A DNA stretch of 16,128 bases from Dichomitus squalens LYAD-421 SS1 (GCF_000275845.1 NW_006766894.1:542353-558480), one strand, 5' to 3'. Positions 1 through 9,190 are shown, counted from the first letter of the stretch. Notes: generated by a model not told the origin, from the sequence alone. A program made the numbers and translations.

Positions 1-1094
1 CTAAAGACGACCATGGGTCATGAGGAACGGACCGATGGTCCCAGAGCGTTAACGGGGAAACAGAAAGCTGGATGGTCAACTCACACACACACAATCGACA
101 AAATGGATGCACACATCCAAAGAGACACCTGCCTGTTCTGGTTTACAGAGTGCTCGTTTCTCGTCGGCCGCTCATTTCTTCGCGCGCTTGAGGGGCGCCT
201 ATAAACGGCTGCTGGGAACCGTGACCGAAAGACCGCTGTCTGAACTTGAGCACCATCCCCCCGATTTTGCTTTAAACGTGCAGAAACATACTTGTGTGTC
301 CACTTCAGGGCTTCCAGCGGTAACAATCGAGTGAACAAGCAGGGTGTAGCCACCCTGCCGATGCGCCGCGACTTGAGCGACCGACATGAATTGAGTATGC
401 TGCACGCATAGGGCGCTAAGTAGGCGCCTGTATACGACAAGAGGAAGGGATACATTTGGACGTGTGCGTCCGTAATGGCGTCGGTTCCCTGTATGGGGTT
501 TGAAATTTGAACCCAATCATCAGCAGTCCAATTGTGCCTCGTTCATAGAACCCCGTCCTCGTACCAAGCGATGCGGGGAAATGCCCCGCGATAGGATATC
601 CATCGCTATCTGGGAAATAGCGGTGAAGTGAATTTGCAGAGCATCTCATAGGTGAGCAGTTCTCCGAGTCGAGAGTCTTAGAGGATAGCGCAAAGACACG
701 TACATGCCTGTGAGTTGTGATAGCGCCAAGATATCCCAAGAGATCGGGGGGCTAGCGAATGTGATCGGTTTGGCTTGAATGCATTGTCTTGGGGCGAAGT
801 ACAACGCATGTACTGAAGCAAGCAGAGGTAAGTATGTATGCATATGGGAAGACGCCGTTGCCGCCGGTTGTTAAGCATGCATGGTAGCGGTAGAAGAATC
901 GACGAGGAGGCAAAGGCTAGCGGCGGACGCAGGTTGGTCGTATACACTGGACGTTCATCATACGTCTGAACCGCAATCGCCGCACTCTCAGTCAGACAAC
1001 GAAACGAGTGTATTGGCGCACGTATGCAGCACAGTTGAACATGGATAAGTTGACCGTAGCTGCCAAAACGCCATCATACACACTCGTCGACATC
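1..1094. other. Region without a recognisable gene
   Basis: Downstream of the minus-strand CstF-64 gene. Short open frames exist on both strands, but none shows a family motif, a convincing splice pattern or a good start context. A short CA run lies near 82-95. Two small adjacent hairpins can be drawn: GCGGGG/CCCCGC (573-589) and CGCTAT/ATAGCG (604-622). I see nothing that supports a gene or a mobile element here. Confidence 0.5.
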
Positions 1095-2682
1095 TCAAGT
1101 GTCGACACCGAATTGTCTCCTCTGTGCAGTATAATCAGCGAGGACGTTGGAAATTTGCAGAATATACGACCCGTACCAGCTGCAAGATCGGGTCTCGTTC
1201 CGACGGAGGTAGCGTATTGAGCTGCTCTTGCGTCAAGTTCAGCACTTGCATCAATATGTCCTACGAAACAGCGGCCATCAGAAACGCAGCCTCATCGTGG
1301 ACAGCGGTAGTGCGTACCCTCTGCGCTTGGTCGAGATCGGGGAGACGAGGTGGCGCAGGCTGTTGAGAGTGCATCACAGGCGGAGGCATATGCGCGGGGG
1401 GCATCTGCTGTGGGTGCGCCGCGACAGGCGGGGGCGCGGGAGGCGGCGGACCGCGATAGTAAGGAGGCATTTGCGGCGGAGGCTGCCCATACATACTCGG
1501 TGGCGGAACTGGAGGTGCGGGGTGCTGCATTGGGGTAGGAGCGGGTGGCATTGGGGGCGCATACATCGACCCTGGCGGAAGCGCAGGTGTCGACATGTAG
1601 GAAGGAGGAGCGGGATGGGAGGGTTGTGTTGGAGGTGGCGCTGACGTTGCGGGGGGGATTGTCGCGCCAGTGGCTGCGAGCATGCGCTGGGGTGATTGTT
1701 TGAGGGCGCGGAAGGCATAAGAGAGACATTGGAGACATACTTGGAGGATGGCAGGGTCGACTATCTTGTGCAGGAGAAGTGCTTGGAAAAGCGCATATCC
1801 TAGTTGGGGGTGCGCCACCAATAGTGCACGAGCATGTTCAGGGTGTGTGATGATGAACGCCTATAAGTCGGGTGCCATCGAAGATCAGATGAAGCAGTGA
1901 GATGTTTGCTCAAAGATTGCGGACCTTCATCTGCGCCAAGACTTCGAGAATCTGACCCGGGTCAGTGGTCGCGAGTACATGGCTGATCGCATCCAACGCG
2001 TTGGACCCATGTGGGAGAGGGACGCCTTTCGGCAAGTGTTGGAGGAAGGCATTGGGGTCGTTACTCCGACCGAGTCGGTCGTGGTGATCACCATATCTGT
2101 CGCGGTCATGTCGTTCCCGTTCGTTGCGTTCGCGCCATTGGGCGCGTGTCTCGCCACCGTCTATGATCTCGCCACGCACCGTTGTCTTGCCCTCAAGGAA
2201 CGGATCCGAGTCTGCGAGGTCGATTCGGAGTGGCCTACCGCCAATTTCATAGCCATTGAGGTTGCGAACGGCGGAGGCTGCGGTTTCATGGTCTAACGAT
2301 ATAGGAAGTTGGTATATTGTGCGCATATGACATGTCTAAGATGAAACTGACCGGCAAACTCGCAGAAGCCATACCCTTTAGGCTTGCCTGTATCTCTGTC
2401 AAATACTAGTCTACGGCGCGGAGGAGCCATGAACACTGTGAGATGATGTGGGGATGGGGAATGTGGACGTACCGCAGACCAACAACCTGGCCGACACTTT
2501 TGAAGACGTCTATGAGCTGGTCCTGATCTCATTGTCATGAACGCCCGCTCGGCTCTTCTTAAAACAATCACTCACTTCCGCCATGTTATAAGGGACATTG
2601 CCCACTGTGCAGGCAACGCTGGTTCAATCGCATGGTATTACAGACAAGAGGAGAGCCACACACCAAAGACGACTTTGCTCAT
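1095..2682 (-). CDS. RNA15: Cleavage stimulation factor subunit CstF-64 / Rna15-like RNA-binding protein
   Basis: Nuclear mRNA 3'-end processing factor; in this family the RRM binds U/GU-rich RNA near the poly(A) site and the hinge contacts CstF-77/Rna14. Nine exons on the minus strand: 2682-2664, 2604-2576, 2522-2473, 2410-2352, 2292-1925, 1860-1741, 1686-1318, 1260-1177, 1121-1095; all eight introns (53-64 bp) are GT-AG and the frame closes at 374 aa. RRM at about residues 4-80, with RNP2 VFVGNV (6-11, split by the first intron) and RNP1 KGYGFCEF (44-51). Hinge at about 140-216, including ITHPEHARALLVAHPQLGYA. Pro/Met/Gln-rich linker at about 217-330. C-terminal helical domain at about 335-374, with QVLNLTQEQL and LPPSERDPILQL. 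The start ATG directly precedes SKVVFVGN. The GTCCGC donor at 1924 is weak, but the protein joins correctly. Domain order and length fit the family; the splicing is inferred. Confidence 0.93.
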
Positions 2683-3941
2683 TTTGTCCTATGCTCCTTT
2701 CTGTCACAAGTTTCCTATACCTTCAAGCTGTAATCACGGATGTTGAGGCTGCGAGATCAAACTTCGGATAGACTTGAGCAGGTTGAGGTTGCGTTATGTA
2801 GTTGCGCGTTGAGTTGGAGAATGCTTTCACTGGACCGTCAAGGGAGTTTGCTGACTTCGCAAGGTATTCGAGAGTCCTCAGAATCACAAACAGCACGACG
2901 AGGATGGAAAGCCGTTGTTCGAGTCCGCCGGAGACGTAGCGGCGGTCAACAAGCAATAAACAGCGGCGCCAACGGTACTTGCTCTGCAAAAAAGATCGCA
3001 GACCGGAGCGCGCAAAATCCGGTTTGGCCCTGTTTGACCACTCGGGGAAACGCCTCCCATGCCGGAAGCCTCTTTGCAGCATGGTCTATATTTCAGCTGA
3101 AACCCCACCAAAGATATTCAAGAGGTTGCATTTTGGAGACAAAGAATATCGTTTTGCATGTTTGCACCCGATTGAAAGCGGGCTCAGACTCAAGCACGGT
3201 CTTGTCGAACGGAGTCCTTGTGAACGCCCCGGTGTCCGAAACAGGAATCCTCGCCGTAGCCGACGGGGGACAGAACACGGCCAAACAGGATTTTGCGCAC
3301 TTCGGTCTGCAATCTTTTTTGCAAAGCACTGTAATCGTGGGAGTACAAGCTGCAGACGTCCGATAATATGGACTCATCAACGTTGTATCTCGCTCATTAC
3401 CTTGTTGCGACTGCCATGTCGTTCTTTGTGGCTTTTGACGATGCTCATGTCCATAAGGAACGTCTCTTTGAGGTCATGGAGGAAGAGCGATAGCAACAAA
3501 GACTCAATATCCTTGTCAACTGGGAGTCCTGCGAGCTGGTGTGTCTCGTGGCCTTTGTTCCTCTGTACGTAGCATAACCATGGCTCACAATATCCTGTCG
3601 TTCAAACTAGGAGCGAAGGTGGAGGAGTCAACGTGCACGAGATCGAGGAGAACGCTTGTGGTCCATCCCGTCTCGTTGCCTTCATAATCTATCATCACCT
3701 GCGTATACAATTTTGCTTTCCTGTGCTCATCTCCATACCAACTCCTTTTGTCGGCTCACACGAGATCAAATCTTATATTGACAACGCCATTAGTAAGTCG
3801 CCACTTATTCTCGCGATCTGCTTGGGACACGGCCGTGCATCGGAGACAACGACCGCAGATTTCGAGTCTCGACTACCACAAGTCCATTGATATATATGAC
3901 AGTTGCACTGCGGTCGTCCATATACTTAGGAACTAAAAAGA
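2683..3941. other. Intergenic region with an inverted repeat
   Basis: Lies between the divergently oriented CstF-64 gene and the DUF6533 array. Several frames are open for up to about 200 codons on both strands around 2740-3570, but they overlap the inverted repeat, read through it in both directions, and show no recognisable domain. From about 3370 a short frame starting MDSSTLYLAHYLVATAMSFF is hydrophobic and ends after some 40 codons. I could not join it to further exons or assign it to a family. No gene is supported. Confidence 0.45.
2981..3327. repeat. Inverted repeat, 54-bp arms with 239-bp spacer
   Basis: Arm 2981-3034 is matched by the reverse complement of 3274-3327 with 48 of 54 bases identical by eye. 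Both arms contain TGCAAAAAAGAT, CGCAAAATCC or its near match, and TTTGGCC. Four of the six differences are transitions (C/T or G/A), two at CpG positions, as methyl-C decay would give. Similarity fades quickly on both sides. It could be the remains of a mobile element or an inverted local duplication; no transposase and no target-site duplication was recognised. Confidence 0.75.
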
Positions 3942-4290
3942 TTGCGATTTGCTCGGTCTAGGAACCCATCTGTCAAAAGTGACAGATTCTTCGGCAGATC
4001 ACCATCCTACCACACCCATGTCTCGTCTCCGTGGCATCCCATTCATCCGCGTGTCGAGTAATTTCCACGCTGCGGGCTCATTCGCGGGGTTCCGACGCCA
4101 CTGTTACATTGAGCCTCTAAGTTTGCTTCCCGAGAACCGCGGTTGCTCATTCATCTTGCATTTGTAGGCCGACGTGCCCTAGACTCGTCCCGCAACAGTG
4201 TCGTTGTCTTGGTCTCCGATCATGGGGGGTTATCCTGTGTAAGAGAAACAAAAGCAAGCACGTACTCCCATGGGAGCACCATAGTCCACC
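3942..4290 (+). repeat. 5' flanking module of the DUF6533 array, copy upstream of gene A
   Basis: Starts with ATTGCGATTT and TAGGAACC, contains CCCGAGAACCGCGG (4129-4142), an AAACAAAAGCAAGCA stretch (4248-4262), and ends in CACCATG of gene A. Diverged copies start at about 6755, 8699, 13232 and 14335. It probably carries the promoter and 5' UTR. A perfect 8-bp hairpin (3968-3975 with 3980-3987) occurs only in this copy, so it is unlikely to be the shared signal. Confidence 0.7.
4129..4142 (+). promoter_or_regulatory. Conserved upstream motif CCCGAGAACCGCGG, gene A
   Basis: One of seven copies in the window; 162 bp upstream of the gene A start. The role (promoter element, 5' UTR element or simply the best preserved part of a duplicated flank) is not known. 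Confidence 0.5.
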
Positions 4291-6337
4291 ATGTCTTTAT
4301 CGTCACTGTCACCTCTCGCTTCTTTGTTACCTCCAGGAGTATCCGTCACCAAGGGACTAGAGCTGTTCTTCCAAGTCGTTCAAGATACGTTTACGACGAA
4401 CCTCGTAGCAGGTGAGTTTGCGAACCCTAAGATATCTATGGAGCGACACTCTCACTTACTCTTCGAATCAGCTGCAGCGGTGACATGGATGGGATACGAC
4501 ATCTGCTTGACGGTCGCTGAGGAGGTATGAGCGCCATCGTGGCCAGTGTTTTGTTCGTTTACTAACAGTGTGCAAATCAGGTTGAACTCGTTTGGAGGTG
4601 AATCACTAATGGCATGCGGGTACAGTTGTTAGCCCTTAGTCTTACATGTCTGCACGCCACCGCAGGGCAAGATGGACGTTATCCAAGTTTCTGTACATTG
4701 GTGTCAGGTATTATGGCTTTGCAGCGGCATTGTGAGTCGCGTCACTGGTTCACATCGACGTCTATGTTTGGCTCATTATTCAAAGGTTCTATTTCGTAGG
4801 TGAGGCATGTCGGAGAATGTCTGGACTGGACTGTCGTTGAACCCCCTGCCGTAGTGAACACAAGCATGTCAGTACCCTTTCAGGTAAGTCAAATGGTTTG
4901 CCTGGGGCGTCTAGTGAATCTTACATGCGTGTTATAAGCTGTAAGCCGAATCGTTTGCGTCTCTGAAGCTACCATCGTCGTTGATATCACTTTCGAGATG
5001 CCGTGGTTGGGGCTACTACGGAGCGTTGTGAGTAAACTTCATCAGGCTAGTTCATGACTGCATACTGATCGATGGTGTATGCAGCGGCGCAACGACACCT
5101 ATTGTGCTCCTGAGCGAGGCATCATTCCTCCTACGCATATGGGTAGCTTATGGAAAGAGCAAGAAGAGTATGTTGATCTATCCTCATACGCATATCATTG
5201 AAATGACGCTGTACTGGTCGACTCCACTAAGTCCTCGCCTTCGTTCTCGTTTGCTATATCGGTGAGTCTCACATGCACTTCCTCAGTGCGCTTTGAGCTG
5301 ACTTGGGCATAGCCGAGATCGCAGTATGCATGATTTTGACCTATCACAGCCTCGTACCTAACTCGGGGACCATCAGAGCTCTCTTGCGATCGGTATCGTA
5401 GAGGGGCGAAACTTAATTGTCTTGCAGCGTCCATCCGGTTTTCCCCTCCCCGGGTGTTTCACCACTGCCACGGTTTCTCTCAAAAATACCCTGCCGGCTT
5501 GGTGCGCCTCGCATTATATATCATGGCATTGAATATCATCTGATTTCCTCTATTGTTGTTCAGGGTCGTGACCTGTGCTACCTCCAGTACGCTTCGTTTA
5601 CTACAAGCCGTATCGAGCCGTTTCACTCACGTTTCCTGTCATAGCCTCCTATCTAGTGCTAATGATCCATCAGTTCGTCAATAGTCACGCATTCAAAGCA
5701 GAGCTGATCAGAGTACGACGTGATCCCCTTGGCGAGTGGTTTCAACTGCACAAATTAAGTCCGCTGGTATACCTGCTTGTCACGGATGGCCTTCTCTATT
5801 TCGCAATGTCAGTTGGGCACCTTCGACCTAGGTATCTCATCTGATTCTGGAGCATGCGCTGACACACTGCCTTCTGTAGGATGTTCTGTGAGTCAAGTCC
5901 TCCCTAACACGTATTTGAAGGCCAACACATGTCGGTGGGACACAGCTGCTAGCACGCTGAATATGGCCATAACCATCCACTTCAATCGCAGAGAGATTCA
6001 AGCCACGGGCGTGCCGTAAGTGCGTCGTGATTGCCTATGAGTATGTGGCTGACTAGCGTGCGGTTCATAGGGTGATTCTCGCCGTCTCCTCGATATCGGT
6101 GAGTATGGTCTCCGGTCCTCCGGCGCGAGTAGTCACAACATGCTAACGTCGATTTTCCAGGCTTCGCGCCTTACGCTCAACTTGCGTGGGGTCACCGCTC
6201 TGCAGCGCGAGAAATTCCCAAGTCAATATACCACCATGTACTTTGAGCCGGCAGACGCACCAAGAGGGGGCTCGGCTGAGGATCCCCGAGAGGCTTCGAT
6301 CGCGGACCGACCGTCTGCCACGATTGTTGATGCATAG
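4291..6337 (+). CDS. DUF6533 domain-containing seven-helix membrane protein, gene A (349 aa)
   Basis: Eighteen exons: 4291-4411, 4472-4524, 4581-4597, 4666-4731, 4786-4799, 4855-4883, 4939-4940, 4998-5027, 5085-5167, 5232-5261, 5313-5323, 5377-5501, 5564-5586, 5645-5807, 5880-5887, 5946-6015, 6071-6098, 6161-6337. All introns are GT-AG and 51-72 bp; the sum is 1050 nt, one closed frame. The DUF6533 signature lies at about residues 46-80: GYDICLT (48-54), EEVELVW (57-63), RW (66-67), LYIGVRYYG (73-81). About seven hydrophobic segments follow: roughly 40-56, 72-91, 112-133, 139-160, 194-213, 239-266 and 280-299. The last contains SRLTLNLRG (293-301), a motif typical of these proteins. A polar tail of about 48 residues ends the protein. 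The ATG was chosen from the CACCATG context and from alignment with genes B and C. The 2-nt exon 7 is required for the frame. Family function is unknown; no catalytic motif is visible. Confidence 0.88.
4939..4940 (+). other. Two-nucleotide exon (CT) of gene A
   Basis: The exon ending at 4883 is in phase 0 (Phe-Gln) and the exon starting at 4998 must supply only the third base of a codon (A|TGC CGT GGT). The only way to link them with canonical sites is acceptor AG at 4937-4938, exon CT, donor GTAAGC at 4941. This gives CT|A = Leu101 before Cys102. Flanking introns are 55 and 57 bp, normal for this gene. Reading past CT gives CTG TAA, a stop. Confidence 0.75.
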
Positions 6338-6640
6338 CCTCCGCCGGCGTTCTCAGGACGCTTAGCTAAGGCAGCCGTCGTTTCTCTATCAGCTCCCTAA
6401 CTCTATGTAAATAATCTGCTGTACTTCAGCCCGAGGCTCGTCACTCCAATCTATCTCCATTGGTCATCCAGCAGACTCCAGGCGAACTGAAAACTTTCTC
6501 CGGTTCTGCAGGGGCACGCTCCAATCTTAGCTCGCCGACTTATCGCAATAGGCTGCGAGATGTTGATCACCTATGATTTGTCGTGCGTAAGTCCACCGTG
6601 TCTCTTCCTTGATTAACTACAAGGGCTTCTTACATGTCGA
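6338..6640 (+). repeat. 3' flanking module of the DUF6533 array, copy after gene A
   Basis: Follows the gene A stop codon and contains no gene. It includes CGTTTCTCTATC, CTCTATGTAAA, TTCTGCAGGG, CGCTCCAATCTTAG and GTTGATCACCTA. The same order of blocks recurs at about 8213-8460 and more weakly at 13731-14140. Probably 3' UTR and terminator region; no clear polyadenylation hexamer is evident. Confidence 0.65.
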
Positions 6641-6754
6641 GTAGGGGCCTCACTTGGCCAAGGGATGTATTCAGAGGCTACCTCGTTGCTCGCCTGCCCT
6701 CTCCCACTTGCGATGTCCGGCGGACACTATGGCAACTCAGAGATATTCAACAGT

Positions 6755-7104
6755 ATTGCGACTCGCACGGCATGGAAACAAATCTGTCAGAGTGAGCTAT
6801 GCTTTTGGCGGTTCTTCGTTCTCATCTCCCTTCTGTGGCCCTCCCATTCGTCGGACTATTTGGCAAGTCCCACGTCGCTGATTCATGCGTGAGCCTCCGA
6901 TGCCAGAGTTGTAACACTTGGCTTCTAAGTATGTCTGCTCCCGAGAACCACGGGTCGCTCATCTATCTGCAGCCGCCCACGCCCTAGACTCGTTGATCAT
7001 CTACCGCAACATAGTCCTGAATTACGAAGCTGAAGTCTATGTTACGGCAACAAAAGCGAGCACCCATCCTCCCACTGGCAGAGGTCCAAGCATAGGAAAC
7101 CACC
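6755..7104 (+). repeat. 5' flanking module, copy before the first deletion derivative
   Basis: Diverged copy of the module before gene A: ATTGCGACTCGCA at its start, CACGTCGCTGATTCATG and GAGCCTCCGA in the middle, CCCGAGAACCACGG at 6940-6953, a CAACAAAAGCGAGCA block, then CACCATG. The control region is thus preserved although the gene behind it is not. Confidence 0.7.
6940..6953 (+). promoter_or_regulatory. Conserved upstream motif CCCGAGAACCACGG, first derivative
   Basis: 165 bp before the ATG at 7105; nearly the same spacing as in gene A. Confidence 0.45.
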
Positions 7105-7641
7105 ATGTCTCTCTCCTCGTTGTCCCCTCTCGCTGCATTGTTACCTCCGGGGGTGTCTAATACTGTCTATTATTGACTCACATAGGATGTTCTGTAAGTT
7201 GAGCTTCTTCTCAAATGGGGTACACGGTTAACATACAAGATCGCGTGCAGCTGCCAGCACCCTGAACATGGCAATCACTATTCATTTCAATCGCAGATAG
7301 ATCGGAGCCTGAGTCCAAGCCGTGGGTGTACCGTACGTGCGCCGCAGGTATCGCTGGTGAGCGCGCAACTAATCAGGAAATCATGAGTGGGTGATTCTCG
7401 CAATTGCCTCTGTCTCTGTTAGTATCCCTCGATTCTCCTATGTATGTCAAGCGTGACAGGGTGATGGTCATCTCTCAGGCTTCGCGCCTCGTACTCAACC
7501 TGCGCGGAGCTACCGGTAAACAGCAGTTCTAAAGTGACCAAACCACGATCCGGTTCGAGCTCCAAAACCTAGCCAAGGGTCGATCAGCTGAGGCAAGCTG
7601 GGGAAGGTCCACCCCGATCCTCTGCCACTGTGCACGTGTAG
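7105..7641 (+). pseudogene. DUF6533 pseudogene 1, internal deletion (exon 1 joined to exon 15)
   Basis: ATG at 7105 opens a frame beginning MSLSSLSPLAALLPPGVS, nearly identical to gene A, and stops at 7174-7176. Immediately after comes AG|GATGTTCT|GTAAGT (exon 7186-7193), the counterpart of gene A's 8-nt exon 15. Counterparts of exon 16 (from 7251, in-frame TAG after CGC AGA), exon 17 (about 7390-7417) and exon 18 (from 7479, in-frame TAA at 7530) follow. Exon-18 homology runs on to a TAG at 7639-7641, matching gene A's stop. Exons 2-14 are missing as one block. The intron that gene A has between exons 16 and 17 is still visible, though its acceptor is damaged. Clearly non-functional as a DUF6533 protein; a short peptide could still be made. 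Confidence 0.85.
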
Positions 7642-7789
7642 ATGTCGGGCAAAATTGATTCAGACAAGGTGGGAACTCTATAGTACTAGGGCAACGCAGT
7701 TGTAACTAGTCTACAAACCTGGGATTCGAGCTTCGAGCCCTTGGTGCATTGATCTGGTCTGCACCTGATCGCCAATCACTGGTCAGCTT

Positions 7790-7985
7790 CGTGTGGGACA
7801 TAACTGGACTTCGTTCCTTCTCATATTACCGGATTAGTCAAGCCGTTTCGTGCCTAACTTCGCCGTCTGAGAGGAAACTTCTTATAGCAGACTGTCCGAT
7901 CCTCAGCGCGGCTCATTCCCGAGAACCACGGCGATCACCAAATATACGGGCGGTAATCATGCAGAACACGGGGTCAGTGCCTCGT
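7790..7985 (+). repeat. Second type of 5' flanking module, left copy
   Basis: Resembles 9191-9385 upstream of gene B: shared CCGGATT..GTCAAGCCGTT, CTGAGAGG, the conserved motif CCCGAGAACCACGG (7918-7931) and CATGCAGAAC followed by CAGTGCC. It differs from the module before genes A and C except around the motif. It is followed not by a gene start but by a last-exon relic. Confidence 0.65.
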
Positions 7986-8027
7986 CCATTGTCTTCACAC
8001 CCCTATGTACCAGTGTTGCAGCCAAAC

Positions 8028-8212
8028 GCACGAGGAGGGGACGGGCTGAGTATTGGCTTCCGCCGCCTAAGGGAGCGTCTATTATCGGCAATGTCCGGTA
8101 GCGCTGTCCGCAAGGTCCGTCGCCGCCCTGAGCCAAACACGCTCGACGTACTTCGTGGTGCACAGAGAGGCCGACCGTCCCTTGGCTGTCTGCCACGGTC
8201 ATCGATGCATGA
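8028..8212 (+). pseudogene. DUF6533 pseudogene 2, relic of the last exon
   Basis: The best match to gene A is 8165-8212 against 6291-6337: GACCGACCGTC or its close equivalent, TCTGCCACG, and GATGCATGA against GATGCATAG, so even the stop position is kept. The stretch 8028-8060 resembles the GGGGGCTCGGCTGAG part of gene A's last exon. Everything upstream of the last exon is missing and the 5' module lies directly before it. An open frame of 189 codons crosses the region but is in no frame of the parent protein and is not taken as a gene. Confidence 0.65.
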
Positions 8213-8460
8213 GGTGTCCTCCGCAGGCGGTCCCTGGGTGCTTAGAGCAGGCGGCTGTTGTTCGTCTATCGAATCCCTAGCTCCATGTAAAGGGATCGCT
8301 ATTCGACAGGGCCGTTAATCAAACATATTCCAGGCAAACTTGAGACATTCTTCAAGTCTGCAGGACGCTCCAATCTTAGTTCACCCGCCTTCTCGCAACG
8401 GGTTGTTTGATGTCGATCACCTAAGATGAGTCCACCTCGTTGCTCTTTTGTTGATCCGTT
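8213..8460 (+). repeat. 3' flanking module, second copy
   Basis: Matches 6338-6600 in block order: GTTCGTCTATC, CCTAGCTCCATGTAAA, TCTGCAGGACGCTCCAATC, TTCTCGCAACGGG and GTCGATCACCTAAGAT. No gene is present. Confidence 0.65.
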
Positions 8461-8476
8461 ACAAACACACATGACT

Positions 8477-8511
8477 CATGCTCGAAATACCATGATGGTA
8501 TTTTGAGTATG
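8477..8511. repeat. 35-nt hairpin at a module junction
   Basis: A 16-nt left arm (8477-8492) pairs with a 16-nt right arm (8496-8511) around a TGA loop. The only two differences would be G-U pairs in RNA. It lies just after the second 3' module and before the next 5' region. It is not present in the other 3' module copies, so it was added or the others lost it. Possible terminator or remnant of a small palindromic insertion. Confidence 0.6.
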
Positions 8512-8698
8512 TAGCTGATCTAGTTAGTAGATGGGTATCAAGAGGCTGCAAGCGATCTCATTGGCCGCACCTTCGCATCCTGCCCTGCCTACACGGCAGA
8601 TCGGATACTGTGATCAACGGCCCTGTTGGGCCGAGCCTACTCGAACCCGACTGGGACTGGTAAACCCACTCACACGCACCACACAAGCAGAAACAGGA

Positions 8699-9016
8699 GT
8701 GCGATTCGCAGTCGTAGAAATCAATCTATCGAACTGAGTTACGCCTTCGGAGGTTCTCCATACTCTCCTCGCTTTGCATCCTCCCATTGGGTGGGACGCT
8801 TTCCACGTCGCGAATTACGTAGGGGCCTCTGACACCATCGTTGTCGCCCTATTTGCCTCTTGCGTCTGCTCCCCGAGAATCACGGGTGCTCACATATCTG
8901 CAGCCGCTCATGTCCCAGGCTCCTCGATCATCTGCCGCATCATGAACGTTCTGGACCTTGATCACGATATGATTCCTAGCTTAGTGAGACGAAAGCAAGG
9001 ACTACCTTCCTACACC
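8699..9016 (+). repeat. 5' flanking module, third copy
   Basis: Starts GTGCGATTCGCA with TAGAAATCAATCTATC, has CCACGTCGCGAATTAC and CCCGAGAATCACGG (8872-8885), and ends CACC directly before a relic of exon 1 in which the ATG has become TTG. Confidence 0.6.
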
Positions 9017-9054
9017 TTGCCTCTCTCGTGGTTGGTCCCTCCCCCTGTTGTGAC
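9017..9054 (+). pseudogene. DUF6533 pseudogene 3, relic of exon 1
   Basis: CACC-TTG at 9013-9019 aligns with CACC-ATG of the other copies, followed by CTCTCTCGTGGTTG and CTCCCCCTG against CTCTCTCCTCGTTG and CTCCGGGGG. The match is lost after about 9054. The start codon is gone and no later exons were found before the gene B upstream region. Confidence 0.5.
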
Positions 9055-9190
9055 TGCCAGTAGTATCTATAAACTGACCAGCTCTACTGTTTCCATGTCT
9101 ACGTCACCAGTGATGTATGGCCTTATCAAGATGTAGAGTCGCACGGGTATAGGCACATATACCACCGGACCATCGAACGCCTATCAGCTT

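Noticed and set aside
82..95. Short CA run as a possible microsatellite
   Set aside because: Only a few units and interrupted; not worth annotating as a repeat array.
1228..1644. 138-codon plus-strand frame, very rich in Arg and Trp
   Set aside because: It is the antisense of the Pro/Met/Gln-rich linker of the CstF-64 gene; low-complexity composition explains the open frame.
1292..1738. 148-codon minus-strand frame overlapping the CstF-64 linker
   Set aside because: It runs in another frame of the same exon, while the linker frame joins correctly to the RRM, hinge and C-terminal domain exons.
2605..2663. GGTTCAATC as a possible tRNA T-arm
   Set aside because: No cloverleaf can be built around it and it lies inside the first intron of the CstF-64 gene.
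2740..3572. Two overlapping plus-strand frames of about 200 codons
   Set aside because: They read across the inverted repeat, as do frames on the opposite strand. They have no domain motif and overlap each other in different frames.
4732..4883. Reading straight through exons 4-6 of gene A without the small exon 5
   Set aside because: The 14-nt exon 5 has good splice sites in A, B and C, keeps the frame and encodes a hydrophobic F/L-Y-F/L-V/S stretch in all three.
4939..4997. A longer exon starting at 4939 instead of a two-base exon
   Set aside because: CTG TAA gives an immediate stop, and the same holds in genes B (ATG TAA) and C (CTG TAA).
7749..8318. 189-codon plus-strand frame
   Set aside because: It covers a 5' module, a last-exon relic in the wrong frame, and part of a 3' module; nothing in it resembles the parent protein.
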